A DNA stretch of 64,000 nt from an uncultured Bacilli bacterium (GTDB taxonomy: Bacteria; Bacillota_I; Bacilli_A; RF39; UBA660), in assembly GCA_934168205.1 (NCBI GenBank), contig CAKPMX010000006.1, forward strand, positions 14,681 through 78,680, read 5' to 3'. Position numbers and translations under genes: made by a program. Shown in pieces: positions 14,738-24,600 of this stretch. Below the pieces are notes generated by a model that worked only from the letters and a program-made list of their open reading frames with translations, was not told the DNA's origin and made no database searches. Within the stretch, counting starts at the first letter, position 1; every line of letters begins with the position of its first letter.

Positions 14738-14943
14738 TATAATGATAATTCTTTAAGTTTTAATAATTCTACTACTGCGCCTGCTCTACCATTAACTCCA
14801 AGTTTTTGCATTACATTAGAAATATGATTTCTAACTGTTTTTTCACTAATTCCTAATTCACTAGCGATTTCTTTAGTACTCTTATTTACTATTAAAAGCT
14901 CAAAGACTGATTTTTCTCTAGCTGTTAATATTGTATTAGCCAT
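14737..14943 (-). CDS. gerE: GerE-like LuxR-family transcription factor
   Basis: A 68-aa protein that is a single LuxR-type HTH domain: LTAREKSVFELLIVNKSTKE, IASELGISEKTVRNHISNVM, QKLGVNGRAGAVVELLKL. Size and domain match GerE, the late mother-cell regulator of spore coat genes (74 aa in Bacillus subtilis). ATG 14943 is chosen over the GTG at 14949 because AGGTG is 8 bases from the ATG. The sporulation-type promoter upstream and the spoIIIAH and gerM neighbours support GerE over a generic LuxR regulator. Confidence 0.85.
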   Translation of the reverse strand: MANTILTAREKSVFELLIVNKSTKEIASELGISEKTVRNHISNVMQKLGVNGRAGAVVELLKLKELSL

Positions 14944-14960
14944 TTTCACTTCACCTAGAA

Positions 14961-14987
14961 TATTGTATGAAAAAAGACTAATAAGTT
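14961..14987 (-). promoter_or_regulatory. Sigma-K-like promoter candidate of gerE
   Basis: CATACAATA on the minus strand (14961-14969) fits the sigma-K -10 consensus CATANNNTA fully. An ACA/AAC element lies about 15-17 bases upstream, a loose fit to the -35 mACm. Bacillus gerE is transcribed by sigma-K. Confidence 0.5.
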
Positions 14988-15003
14988 GTATGTATTTACC
15001 TAA

Positions 15004-15504
15004 TTAACTCTTTTGAAATTTAACAGTAGTAAACATTTTATTCTTATAAGACTTTTGTACTAACCTCATTATATTATTAGCCAAAGTACTATCATGCTTA
15101 TCAGCAACACAAACAACATTAACATTACTATTATCTATTTTAACAAAACAGTTATTATTATAAGTCTTCTTTATCTCCTTTTCTATTTCTTCTTCTTTTC
15201 CTTGCAATTCATTTAAGTATTTTAATTTCTCATAAGCATTATTCTTCTCCTCTGCACTACTAGCTTCATTAGTTAATAGTTCTTGTAAAACATCCATCTC
15301 ATTTTGTCTTTCTTCTTCTAGACTAACCCTCATCGCAACTAATGATGAAGTCTCTTCAATTTTAATTTTCTCATTCTTAGTAGAAACTACTTTCTCATCT
15401 TTCTTATTAGAAATAAGTAAATCATTTGGCATAGTAATATAATAAACACTAAGTACAAGTATTAAACTAAATAATGTTAAAAACCATAAATTCTGTTTGC
15501 TCAT
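15004..15504 (-). CDS. spoIIIAH: SpoIIIAH-like stage III sporulation protein
   Basis: A 166-aa mother-cell membrane protein. N-terminus SKQNLWFLTLFSLILVLSVYYITMP is the characteristic SpoIIIAH anchor. Then come a charged coiled coil (EEERQNEMDVLQELLTNEAS) and a C-terminal ring-building domain (CFVKIDNSNVNVVCVADKHD, IMRLVQKSYKNKMFTTVKF). SpoIIIAH pairs with SpoIIQ across the engulfed forespore membranes to form the feeding channel. Here it stands alone, without spoIIIAA-AG beside it. AAGGAGG lies upstream; a sigma-E-like promoter precedes it. Confidence 0.88.
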   Translation of the reverse strand: MSKQNLWFLTLFSLILVLSVYYITMPNDLLISNKKDEKVVSTKNEKIKIEETSSLVAMRVSLEEERQNEMDVLQELLTNEASSAEEKNNAYEKLKYLNELQGKEEEIEKEIKKTYNNNCFVKIDNSNVNVVCVADKHDSTLANNIMRLVQKSYKNKMFTTVKFQKS

Positions 15505-15531
15505 AACATGAATTCCTCCTTGCTTTATTAA

Positions 15532-15559
15532 AATATATGATACAAAAAAAAGAATATGA
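15532..15559 (-). promoter_or_regulatory. Sigma-E-like promoter candidate of spoIIIAH
   Basis: Minus-strand TCATATT (15553-15559) fits the sigma-E -35 consensus KMATATT exactly; after 13 bases CATATATT (15532-15539) matches 6 of 8 positions of the -10. It lies about 28 bases before the start codon. Confidence 0.5.
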
Positions 15560-15580
15560 AAAAATATTCAATTCATATTC
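15543..15580 (-). terminator. Terminator after the vWA surface protein gene
   Basis: Minus-strand stem GAATATGA/TCATATTC (15573-15580 and 15552-15559) followed by eight T, 11 bases after the stop of the upstream gene. Confidence 0.7.
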
Positions 15581-15590
15581 ACTTTATATT

Positions 15591-18500
15591 TTAATCTTCT
15601 TCAATTACGTATGGTGAATTGACAGTCCCATCTCCTTCAATTGTTCTAGTTCCAGGAGCAAGGGAAACAGAAGGACGCACACCGCCAGCGTAGTCGACAA
15701 ACGCGTTGGAGGAGTCCGGTCTGCCACGCGAATTGGCATTGAAGCTGCGAGCGTAGTTGTTCTGAAACTCAGAAGGCGACAAGGTCCAGCACCATTGACC
15801 TGTATATAGATAATATTTTGAATCTACAGACCGCTTTGCACCTGCTAACATTACCTCATCTATAGTCAACAGTCCCACTGGATAAGTTAGTTTTCCATTT
15901 CCGCCAGAATTTGCAGAAACAGTGAAACCATCCCTACTTTCATTTAGACATTCTACGCTAGGACTATGTTTTGTATAAATTCTATTATAAGCACTAAAGT
16001 AGGACAGATCAGTTCCGGCATCAACATCTTTGCCCGCTAATGAGCCAGAATATAATGTCCTATCATTACACCAGATAGTATCTTCTAGTTTGGAAGTGCA
16101 TGCAGTCATATTTTGACTGTACCAGGTGTCTATTGTCTGTTTCATTTTTGAATCTGTTGTATTCGTAAACATTTCGTTTTTTGCGTCTTCTATATTTTTG
16201 CCAGATGATAATGTTAAGTAATAAATACTTGTGTTATTACCAAAGTAATTAATATAGTAAACTTTTGTACACTCGCCAGTTGTATTAAGACAGGTATAAT
16301 GGTACTTCTTTGCAACCATAGTTCTATCAGTTGACCAGCCAGATGTTGAAGTATATGTATCAGTTAAAGTATATTTAGTTCCATCCCAAGTAACATCATT
16401 TCCATACATATAGCCAAATGTGTCATCGTATGTTATTTGAGACTTATCAGTTAAAGCTATAAGATATTTACTATCACAAGTTGTGCTTGTTAGGTCTTTA
16501 CATATATAATAGTTTTTATATGTACTATAATTTGTGTACCAGTCGACTTTTTTTACTGTTACTGTATCTGTTAGAGTATAAGTATTATTACCATTATCAG
16601 TTATACCTTTGCCTAGTGTTATAGTTTGTGTATCTGGATCAGTTACACCAGCTGATAAAGATAAATTATATTGATAATTCCTATCTGCACCGACTATATA
16701 GTAAACTGTTGAACAAGTAGTTGATGTACTTCTACATGTATAATATCCTGTTAAAGTACTATAATTATCTGACCAAGATTTTTGTTCTGCATTTTGTAAA
16801 GTATACTTTCCATTAGAATAGGTAATAGATGTTCCATAATAATAATTTGTACTAGAAACATTATATGTGTTTAAAACATTTATAATTGGAAGGCTATACT
16901 GATTATATGTGTATCTTGTACCATACATATATCCTACATCCGCTGGTGAACTTTTATTTGTATTAAAGGCTGATGTTCCTATTTGAGAAGCGGTACCATT
17001 ATTATTACAGCTTCTTACTAAATTACCTGTTGCTTTATCTATAGAGAAAGTTACAGAGTCTGTACCAGATGATACAGAAACGTCTTTTGTATATTTAACC
17101 ATAATAACATTTGAAGATGTTAATTCTCCTAGAGATATTGTACCTGTATTAGTACCAGAATCAACACCTATCTCTATACCATCTTTATAAAAGTAGGCTT
17201 CATCCGCGGCTAGTTCTGATGATACAGAATATGACAATACATATGTTCCGGATTCAGCTACTGAAAAAGATATTATTCCTGTTTTTGAATGTGATTTATT
17301 AGTACTTGTCCATTTATTAGTAGATGTATCGTATGTATAAGGATAAGTTGTGTCATTTGAAATATTAATATATTTATCTTGGCTTATAGGTATTGAAGAA
17401 TCATAATCATCTTTAGGAGTACCATTATAAATTAGTTTAACCCCGCCAGTTGATGTTGTTCTCACCATTTTCCAACAGAATCCGGCAAATAAGACATTGT
17501 TATTATCTATATTTCCTCGATAGTAATGTACTGGATATGTATCATTCTCTGTACTTGCTATTGTATATACTCCAGAATTGGAATAATATGAATCAAAATT
17601 AACATTTGTATCTAATCCTATGGAACTATCTGCCATTAATCTATATAATGTTTGTACTTTAGATATTGTTCCATCCATAGACTTTGTAATACTTAGCTTT
17701 TTCCAAATAGCTCTTAAGGTTACATTTTTCTCGGGCATTATAAATGTATCTTCATTTACTTCTTTTACTCCTGCTGTAACTATTTTCCAGCCTTGAAATT
17801 GATATCCTGCACACACTGGTACTTTATTTTCTTTTTGTACTGTATCAAAGACAAAATAATTACTTGTACCTGGTACATTAGAAACAACACATCCTGCTGG
17901 AGTATTTCCTTCATATATAACTGTATATTTATCTTTTAATATAGTTGTTTTTGTAGTAGATTCTGTTGTAGATATATTACCTATTTTATAAGTAATATCT
18001 GTCTTTGTATGTGTTAGATATATTCCTCCTACTCCAATTAAATTATTATTAAAATTAATATCTATTGTTAATATTGCATCTGTTCCTGATTTTAATCCTG
18101 ATAAATTCCAGACAACTTTATTACTTTGAATAGTTGCTTTGCCAAACGTAGTATTAATATCTGTTACATTATTTAAATTAAAATAATTAGTATCTACATA
18201 GTCAGTTAAAGTAAATTCATCATAAGTAGCAGTAGTTAAAGATGCTTTATATAAAAACTCATTTAAGTTATCTTTATTAGCTAAATACTGAGTATCTGTT
18301 ATATTCTTAATACCAGTTAATACTGTGTCCCCTAGTTCATACTGTATACCAGATATATCTAAATAGTTATATTTACTCTTTAAGTATTTATATTGTGATA
18401 CTTCATTAGGTGTATCAATTGTAGGAAGACCATCTGTTAAGAATAATACTACACAGTCTCTATTAGACTCTTTATTGTATGTACTTAGTATATCATCTAC

Positions 18501-19049
18501 TTTAATTAATGCTTGATAATAATTTGTTTCTCCTGATACTGTTAAATTATTTATACTTTCTTGTAATAAAGTTGTATCATTTGTAAAATTATTAACGACA
18601 GTAGCACTATCATTAAAAGTAATTAAAGCTATCTTATTACCTTTTGGAATTGTATCATTAATAAGTTCATTAACATCATTTTGTACTTGTGTTAACTTAC
18701 TACCTAACATACTACCAGATGTATCTAATACTAATATAACATCAGTATAGTCTGCTCTTTTCTTTTTAATTGTATCTAATTTTATATTTATTCTAGCTTT
18801 ATTTTTACTTAGCCAGTGGGCAGACTTAGTATATTGCCAAGCACCTTCTTCACTACCCGCATATGATAATGTAGTTGAAGGTACTGTTATACTTGGAGTT
18901 GGAGTTAAAGCAGCAAAAGAATAAGCCATAAATACTATTAAAAGCCCTATTAAAATAATAGAGCTTATTACATATTTTTTATTACTTAAAAGTTTGTCAC
19001 GATAAAAACAACATTTATGTAAAAAAGACTTTATAAAGTTATTTTCCAT
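15591..19049 (-). CDS. Large membrane-anchored vWA surface protein with DGR-like C-terminus
   Basis: A 1152-aa extracellular protein. An N-terminal transmembrane anchor (KYVISSIILIGLLIVFMAYS) is followed by a von Willebrand A domain with MIDAS motif LVLDTSGSML near residue 109. Then come an InlB/Flg_new-type repeat (GYQFQGWKI...VTLRAIW, about 380-460), a WKMVRTTSTGGVKLIYNG segment, and Cys-paired repeats of the type YYTCRSTSTTCSTVYYI. The C-terminal lectin-like domain (DUF6273-like: YPVGLLTIDEVMLAG, YTGQWCWTLSP, GGVRPSVSL) contains the GC-rich variable-looking stretch. ATG 19049 is chosen because the promoter at 19088-19116 leaves no leader for the longer frame. No LPXTG motif is seen. Confidence 0.85.
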   Translation of the reverse strand: MENNFIKSFLHKCCFYRDKLLSNKKYVISSIILIGLLIVFMAYSFAALTPTPSITVPSTTLSYAGSEEGAWQYTKSAHWLSKNKARINIKLDTIKKKRADYTDVILVLDTSGSMLGSKLTQVQNDVNELINDTIPKGNKIALITFNDSATVVNNFTNDTTLLQESINNLTVSGETNYYQALIKVDDILSTYNKESNRDCVVLFLTDGLPTIDTPNEVSQYKYLKSKYNYLDISGIQYELGDTVLTGIKNITDTQYLANKDNLNEFLYKASLTTATYDEFTLTDYVDTNYFNLNNVTDINTTFGKATIQSNKVVWNLSGLKSGTDAILTIDINFNNNLIGVGGIYLTHTKTDITYKIGNISTTESTTKTTILKDKYTVIYEGNTPAGCVVSNVPGTSNYFVFDTVQKENKVPVCAGYQFQGWKIVTAGVKEVNEDTFIMPEKNVTLRAIWKKLSITKSMDGTISKVQTLYRLMADSSIGLDTNVNFDSYYSNSGVYTIASTENDTYPVHYYRGNIDNNNVLFAGFCWKMVRTTSTGGVKLIYNGTPKDDYDSSIPISQDKYINISNDTTYPYTYDTSTNKWTSTNKSHSKTGIISFSVAESGTYVLSYSVSSELAADEAYFYKDGIEIGVDSGTNTGTISLGELTSSNVIMVKYTKDVSVSSGTDSVTFSIDKATGNLVRSCNNNGTASQIGTSAFNTNKSSPADVGYMYGTRYTYNQYSLPIINVLNTYNVSSTNYYYGTSITYSNGKYTLQNAEQKSWSDNYSTLTGYYTCRSTSTTCSTVYYIVGADRNYQYNLSLSAGVTDPDTQTITLGKGITDNGNNTYTLTDTVTVKKVDWYTNYSTYKNYYICKDLTSTTCDSKYLIALTDKSQITYDDTFGYMYGNDVTWDGTKYTLTDTYTSTSGWSTDRTMVAKKYHYTCLNTTGECTKVYYINYFGNNTSIYYLTLSSGKNIEDAKNEMFTNTTDSKMKQTIDTWYSQNMTACTSKLEDTIWCNDRTLYSGSLAGKDVDAGTDLSYFSAYNRIYTKHSPSVECLNESRDGFTVSANSGGNGKLTYPVGLLTIDEVMLAGAKRSVDSKYYLYTGQWCWTLSPSEFQNNYARSFNANSRGRPDSSNAFVDYAGGVRPSVSLAPGTRTIEGDGTVNSPYVIEED
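15655..15795 (-). other. Candidate DGR variable region (VR) in the vWA protein gene
   Basis: 15661-15780 is about 57% GC by hand count, in an otherwise very AT-rich gene. Codons from NNYARSF to the GGVRP motif end in C or T in 23 of 27 cases, with TCG, CGC, CGT, CCG and GCG that neighbouring genes hardly use. Biased NNY codons followed by a GC-rich GVRP segment at the C-terminus of a C-type-lectin-like domain is the hallmark of DGR targets. The template repeat and reverse transcriptase are not in the window. Confidence 0.6.
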
Positions 19050-19087
19050 AGTCCATCGCCAAACCTTTACCAAATTATTATACATTA

Positions 19088-19116
19088 AGTATACCAGTTA
19101 TCTACTCAAAATTCAA
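19088..19116 (-). promoter_or_regulatory. Promoter of the vWA protein gene
   Basis: Minus-strand TTGAAT (19111-19116), 17-base spacer, TATACT (19088-19093), about 40 bases before ATG 19049. Confidence 0.65.
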
Positions 19117-19138
19117 TAATTAAAAAGGCAGTATATCC

Positions 19139-20389
19139 CTACTTCTTCAAAACTCTTGTTACGGCTTTCATTAAACCTAACTTACCATATTGATAAGTAA
19201 GTCCACCTTGCATATAAGCAATATATGGCTCACGTAATGGACCATCACAAGAAAGTTCAATTGAAGACCCTTGGGTAAAAGAACCAGATGCCATTATAAC
19301 TTGACTATCATATCCCGGCATATCACTTGGCTCAACTATAGCCATAGAATCTATTGCGGAAGCTTCCTGTATTCCTCTTGTAAATTCAATTAACTTATCT
19401 GGATCTCTAAATATAATATTTTGAACAATATCCACTCTTTCATCATTATATTTAGGTTCAACATCATACCCTAATTCTTCCATTACACGACTTGTAAGTA
19501 TTGCGGTTTTTAATGCAGAACTAACAACACTAGGAGCCATAAATAAGCCTTGTAATATTTGTTTATTAATATCTAAACTTGGACCAACTTCCTTGCCACA
19601 ACCTGGAACAGTTAATCTATCAGCACAAAGACTAACTAAATCACGTCTTCCCGCAATATAAGCACCATTAGGAGCAATTCCACCACCTAAATTTTTAATC
19701 AAAGAACCAACAATAATATCAGCTCCAACACTAACAGGTTCAGCTTCACTAACAAATTCACAGTAACAATTATCAACCATGATAATTACATCTTTATCAA
19801 TATTTTTAATTAGCTTAATTACCTTACCTAATTTTTCTAAAGATAAACTCTTTCTTGTAGAATATCCTTTACTTCTTTGTATTTCTACTACTTTAACCTT
19901 ATTATTTTTAACAAACTCTTCTATTTTTTCATAATCAAAATCATCATCTACTAAATCAATTTGTTCATACTTAACACCAAAACTCTTTAATGAACTAGGA
20001 TTATCTCTAATACCAATAACTTCATCCAAAGTATCATATGGCTTACCAGAAATACTAAGTAATAAATCCCCAGGTCTTAAAAGTCCAAAGAAACAAACCG
20101 TTAAAGCATGACTACCTGAAATAAATTGCCCTCTAACTAAAGCATCTTCACAACCTAAAACATCCTTAAAAATATCTTCTATAACATCTCTACCTAAATC
20201 ATTATAACCATAGCCAGTAGTACCTACAAAATGTGCTTCACTCACTTTATTTCTATGAAAACTAGCTAAAACTTTCAAACTATTAAAAGAACAAGCCTCA
20301 TCTATTTTTGCAAACTCTTCAAAACAGTCGATTTCACATTTATTTACTAAATCAACTACTTCTTCTGAAATACCTAAATTATTATACAT
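19139..20389 (-). CDS. Methionine gamma-lyase-family PLP enzyme (aluminium-resistance family)
   Basis: A 416-aa fold-type I PLP enzyme. Recognisable family blocks are HFVGTTGYGYNDLGRDVIED, GQFISGSHALTVCFFGLLRP, SGKPYDTLDEVIGIRD, the DNCYCEFV aspartate that contacts the cofactor, and GSLIKNLGGGIAPNGAYIAG with the Schiff-base lysine. These proteins are annotated as methionine gamma-lyase-like or aluminium resistance proteins (YnbB in Bacillus); their true substrate is unsettled. ATG 20389 follows TAGGAGGGTTTTT. It is the second gene of a three-gene operon with a short-chain reductase and a thioredoxin-like protein. Confidence 0.85.
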   Translation of the reverse strand: MYNNLGISEEVVDLVNKCEIDCFEEFAKIDEACSFNSLKVLASFHRNKVSEAHFVGTTGYGYNDLGRDVIEDIFKDVLGCEDALVRGQFISGSHALTVCFFGLLRPGDLLLSISGKPYDTLDEVIGIRDNPSSLKSFGVKYEQIDLVDDDFDYEKIEEFVKNNKVKVVEIQRSKGYSTRKSLSLEKLGKVIKLIKNIDKDVIIMVDNCYCEFVSEAEPVSVGADIIVGSLIKNLGGGIAPNGAYIAGRRDLVSLCADRLTVPGCGKEVGPSLDINKQILQGLFMAPSVVSSALKTAILTSRVMEELGYDVEPKYNDERVDIVQNIIFRDPDKLIEFTRGIQEASAIDSMAIVEPSDMPGYDSQVIMASGSFTQGSSIELSCDGPLREPYIAYMQGGLTYQYGKLGLMKAVTRVLKK

Positions 20390-20399
20390 AAAAACCCTC

Positions 20400-21143
20400 C
20401 TAATTATTATACTTGCCACCATCTACTCTAATAATAGAATCATTAATATAATTAGCTTTTGAACTAGCTAAAAACACAATAACTTTCGCAATTTCTTCTG
20501 GCTCAGCAAACCTTCCTAACAATATTTTTTTTCTCTCTTCATTAACTTGTTCCAAAGACAACTCTTTATTCATATCAGTTTTAACCCAGCCTGGACATAC
20601 ACAATTAACATAAATATTTGGTGCAAACTCCCTTGCTAGATTATGTGTTAAAGAAATAACTCCCGCTTTAGAAGCATCATAGTCACAACTCTCTGGATAA
20701 TAAGTATCTATTGCATTAGTAGAAGAAACATTAATAATCTTACCTTTTCTATTTTCTAACATAACTTTACCAACATACTTACTGCATAAATAAGTACCAA
20801 GTAAATTAACGTCAAGTACCCTTCTAAACTCTTTAACAGACTTATCCAAAAGTAAACTATCTCTTGCAACACTAGCATTATTAACTAAAAAGTCAATTTT
20901 ACCAAACCTATCAACAACAGTATTAACCAGGTTCTCTACTTCATCTTCTTTAGAAACATCACATTTAACAACCAGTACATCAACATCATAATTATCCTTA
21001 ATATACTTTTCTAATTCCTTTGCTTCTTCTTCATGATGACAATAATTTATAACTACATCAATACCCGCTTTAGCAAACTCTAAAACAGTACTCCTACCAA
21101 TACCTCTATTACTACCAGTAACTAACGCAACACCTTTACTCAT
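20400..21143 (-). CDS. fabG: Short-chain dehydrogenase, FabG-like 3-oxoacyl-ACP reductase
   Basis: A 247-aa Rossmann-fold oxidoreductase. NADP-binding TGSNRGIGRST at the N-terminus, NNAS motif, catalytic Ser in VSSTNAID, Tyr-Lys in YDASKAG, and a C-terminal DGGKYNN. Length and motifs fit FabG, which reduces 3-oxoacyl-ACP in fatty acid synthesis. No other fab genes are nearby, so another alcohol/ketone substrate is possible. It starts after AGGTGAAGAT and is 10 bases upstream of the PLP enzyme. Confidence 0.82.
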   Translation of the reverse strand: MSKGVALVTGSNRGIGRSTVLEFAKAGIDVVINYCHHEEEAKELEKYIKDNYDVDVLVVKCDVSKEDEVENLVNTVVDRFGKIDFLVNNASVARDSLLLDKSVKEFRRVLDVNLLGTYLCSKYVGKVMLENRKGKIINVSSTNAIDTYYPESCDYDASKAGVISLTHNLAREFAPNIYVNCVCPGWVKTDMNKELSLEQVNEERKKILLGRFAEPEEIAKVIVFLASSKANYINDSIIRVDGGKYNN

Positions 21144-21154
21144 ATCTTCACCTC

Positions 21155-21574
21155 TTAAACTGTATCCATATAACTAATAAAACCATCAATTTCTTCTTCA
21201 CTAGAAATATTCAACAAATTAATCATTGATACACCTTTCTTTACATAAACAAGAGAAGGTGCTATCAACGTACTTTCCTTTACACCAATTTTTTTAATAA
21301 CTAAATCTTTATCTCTAGCCTTAGATAAATCATATTCTATATATTCAACATCTAATTTTTTTAACTTATTCTCAACCATACTACACTTATCACAAGAAGA
21401 ATCAGTAACATAAATAACAAAAGTCTTTTCTGCTCTATAAGCCTTATATACCTTAGACTTAATATTTGAATATCTTGTAATAAAGAAAAATAAAAAAGGT
21501 ACTGTTATTACTAAAGCCACAGAAACGCCTAAAATAAGCTTATTACGTAATTCAATTAACTCTTCATTTGCCAT
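21155..21574 (-). CDS. Membrane-anchored thioredoxin-like protein
   Basis: A 139-aa protein with one N-terminal transmembrane segment (LILGVSVALVITVPFLFFFI) and a thioredoxin-like domain: FVIYVTDSSCDKCSMVENKL has a CDKC redox pair, then EYIEYDLSKARDKDLV and the Pro-containing LIAPSLVYVKKG. It probably handles disulphides at the outer face of the membrane. GTG also opens the frame at 21583; ATG 21574 fits the GGGTGG site better. It leads the operon with the reductase and PLP enzyme. Confidence 0.7.
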   Translation of the reverse strand: MANEELIELRNKLILGVSVALVITVPFLFFFITRYSNIKSKVYKAYRAEKTFVIYVTDSSCDKCSMVENKLKKLDVEYIEYDLSKARDKDLVIKKIGVKESTLIAPSLVYVKKGVSMINLLNISSEEEIDGFISYMDTV

Positions 21575-21631
21575 AAAATCCACCCTTTCTCTTCATATTA
21601 ATTCTACTATAATTAACCATCCAAAACAAGT

Positions 21632-21664
21632 AAAAAAGAGTTTAACTTTATAATTAAACTCTTT
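21632..21664 (-). terminator. Terminator after ileS
   Basis: Minus-strand stem GAGTTTAA/TTAAACTC (arms 21654-21661 and 21638-21645) followed by six T, directly at the ileS stop. Confidence 0.75.
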
Positions 21665-24600
21665 CAACTTTTATCGCAACTTTTTCATTATTTAATTCAA
21701 CCATATCAGTTAAACTAATATCTTTTATTAATTCATCACCTAATACTTCACTCATAACATAATCTTTATACATATTAAGCATTAAATCAATATCTTCAGT
21801 ACCATTATAATAAACTTTAATATGATCAGTTATAACAAAGTCAGCTTCTTTTCTAAGACTTTGAACATTACGTACAAATTCTCTTGCTAAACCTTCTAAA
21901 ATTAATTCTTTAGTAAGTTCTGTATCAAGTACAATGCAAGTACGACTATTACTACTAGCGGTATAACCTTCTTTTTGTTTTAAAGAAATTAATACCATAT
22001 CACTAGTAATTTTAAAGTCTTCTCCAGCTAACTTAACTGTAAGTCCTTCATCATTTATTAATGCTATTTCTTTACTTGTAAGTTTAGATAATATTTCTTG
22101 TAACTCTTTAACTTTAGGTCCTAATGTCTTACCTAATACTTTAAAGTTAGGCTTAACAATATATTCAAGATATTCTGTCATATCTTCTTTAAATATTATT
22201 TCTTTAACATTTAATTCTTCATGAATTACAGGAAGTAAGTCTCCAATAATGATTTGATCACTCTTTGGTAAGAATAAACTCTTTATTGGCTGACGAACTT
22301 TTATATTTACTTCTTCTCTTGCATATCTACCTAAAGAACAAATATCTCTAACTAAATCCATTCTTTCTTCAATAGATTCATTTATTAAATCTGTATTTTC
22401 TACTGGGAAATCTTCTAAATGTACTGATTTTTTACCAGTTAATTTTTGATATATTTCTTCTGTAATGAATGGAGTCATAGGAGCACATAATTTACATAAC
22501 GCTAATAATACTTCATATGTTGTTAAGTAAACACATTTCTTAGATTCTGTTAATTCACTATCCCAGAAACGTCTACGATTACTTCTAATATACCAATTAG
22601 ATAAATCATCATTTAAGAATGGTACGATAGCTCTTGCTGCTTTATTTAAATCATACTCTTCATATGCTTCATTAACTTTTTTAATTAAGTTATTAAGTTT
22701 TGATATTAACCAGCGATCGATTAATTCACGGTCTTTAACTGGAATATCATATTCTCTTGGATCAATATTATCTGCATTAGCATACATTTCAAAGAATGAA
22801 TATGCATTCTTAAATGTTGAAATATATTTAGAGTAAATTTCTTTTAATCCATCTTCATCAAACTTCAATGGTGTCCATACAGGTGACGCATATAACATAT
22901 AGAATCTTACTGTATCTGCACCATTTGCTTCCATTACTTCAAAAGGACTAATAGCGTTTCCTCTAGACTTATGCATCTTATGTCCATATTTATCTAACAA
23001 TAAATCGTTTACTAAAACATTTTTATATGGACTAATTCCTTTTACAAATACTGAAACAACTAGTAATGAATAGAACCAACCTCTAGTTTGATCTATTCCT
23101 TCACAGATATAATCTGCAGGGAATTGACTTTCCCATAACTTTTTATTTTCAAATGGATAATGATATTGTGCAAAAGGCATAGCACCCGAATCAAACCAAC
23201 AGTCAATTACATCCTTAACACGAGTCATTACTCCACCACATTTAGGACATTTAATATGAACATCATCAACAAATGGTCTATGTAATTCAATATCTTCTCC
23301 AATTTCTTCTATTGCTTTTTCTTTTAATTCTTTTCTAGAACCAATCATAATATCATGACCACAACTACATCTCCATAAAGGAATTGGAGTACCCCAGTAT
23401 CTATTACGAGAAATTGCCCAGTCATTCATATTTTCTAGCCAGTTACCAAATCTCTTTTCACCAACGAATTCTGGATGCCAATGAACTTTATTATTTTCTT
23501 CAATAATTTCTTGTTTCTTAGCAGTTGTCTTAATATATAATGATGGTTTTGAATAATAAACTAAAGGTGTTTTACATCTCCAACAATGTGGATAATCATG
23601 CACCATTTTTTGTTTCTTAAATAATTTATCTTCACTAGATAAGTATTTGATGATATCAACTTCTAACTCTGGATCAACAACAAGTCTACCCTTCCAAGGA
23701 CCATCAGTATAACAACCATCTTCTCCTACTGGATTTAATAATGGTAAATTGTATTTTAAACCAACTTCATAGTCATCTTGTCCAAATGCTGGAGCTTGAT
23801 GAACGATACCAGTACCATCAGACATAGTTACATAACTATCACAAACAACAAAGAATGCTTTTTTATCTACTTTTAAGAATGGCATTAATTGTTCATATTC
23901 TAAATACTCTAAATCTTTACCTTTATACTCTTCAACAACTTCATACTCATCCCCTAATACTTTATCAGCCAAAGGTTTAGCAACTATAAAGTTATGACCT
24001 CTTGATAAACATTTAACATATATTTCATCTGGATTTACACACAAACTAACATTAGCAATCAAAGTCCAAGGAGTTGTTGTCCATACTAAGAAATAAGTAT
24101 TTTCTTGACTCTTTAATTTAAAAGGTACATAAACAGTATTAACTGAAATTTCTTTATATCCTTGAGCAACTTCATGTGATGCAAGACCAGTTCCACATCT
24201 TGGACACCAAGGAACAATTTTCAATCCATCATAGATATATCCATCATCAAAAATCTTCTTTAATATCCACCATTCAGTTTCAATATAATTATTATCATAT
24301 GTAACATAAGGATGTTTTAAATCAATGAATTGTCCCATTTCTCTAGTAAACTTAGAAAATGCTTTTTCATTAGTCCAAACACTCTCACGACATTTTTGAT
24401 TAAACTCCTCAATTCCATATTTTTCAATATCACTTTTATCACTAAAACCTAATTGTTTTTCAACTTGTACTTCTACTGGTAAACCATGAGTATCCCATCC
24501 TACTTTTCTAACAACACGATACCCTTTCATTGTTTTATATTTACATACAGTATCCTTTAATAGCTTAGCCATCATATGATGAATTCCTGGCATACCATTA

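Noticed and set aside
15591..19049. Retron or reverse transcriptase accompanying the variable region
   Set aside because: No frame in the window shows reverse transcriptase motifs (such as Y-x-DD), so a local DGR cassette is not claimed.
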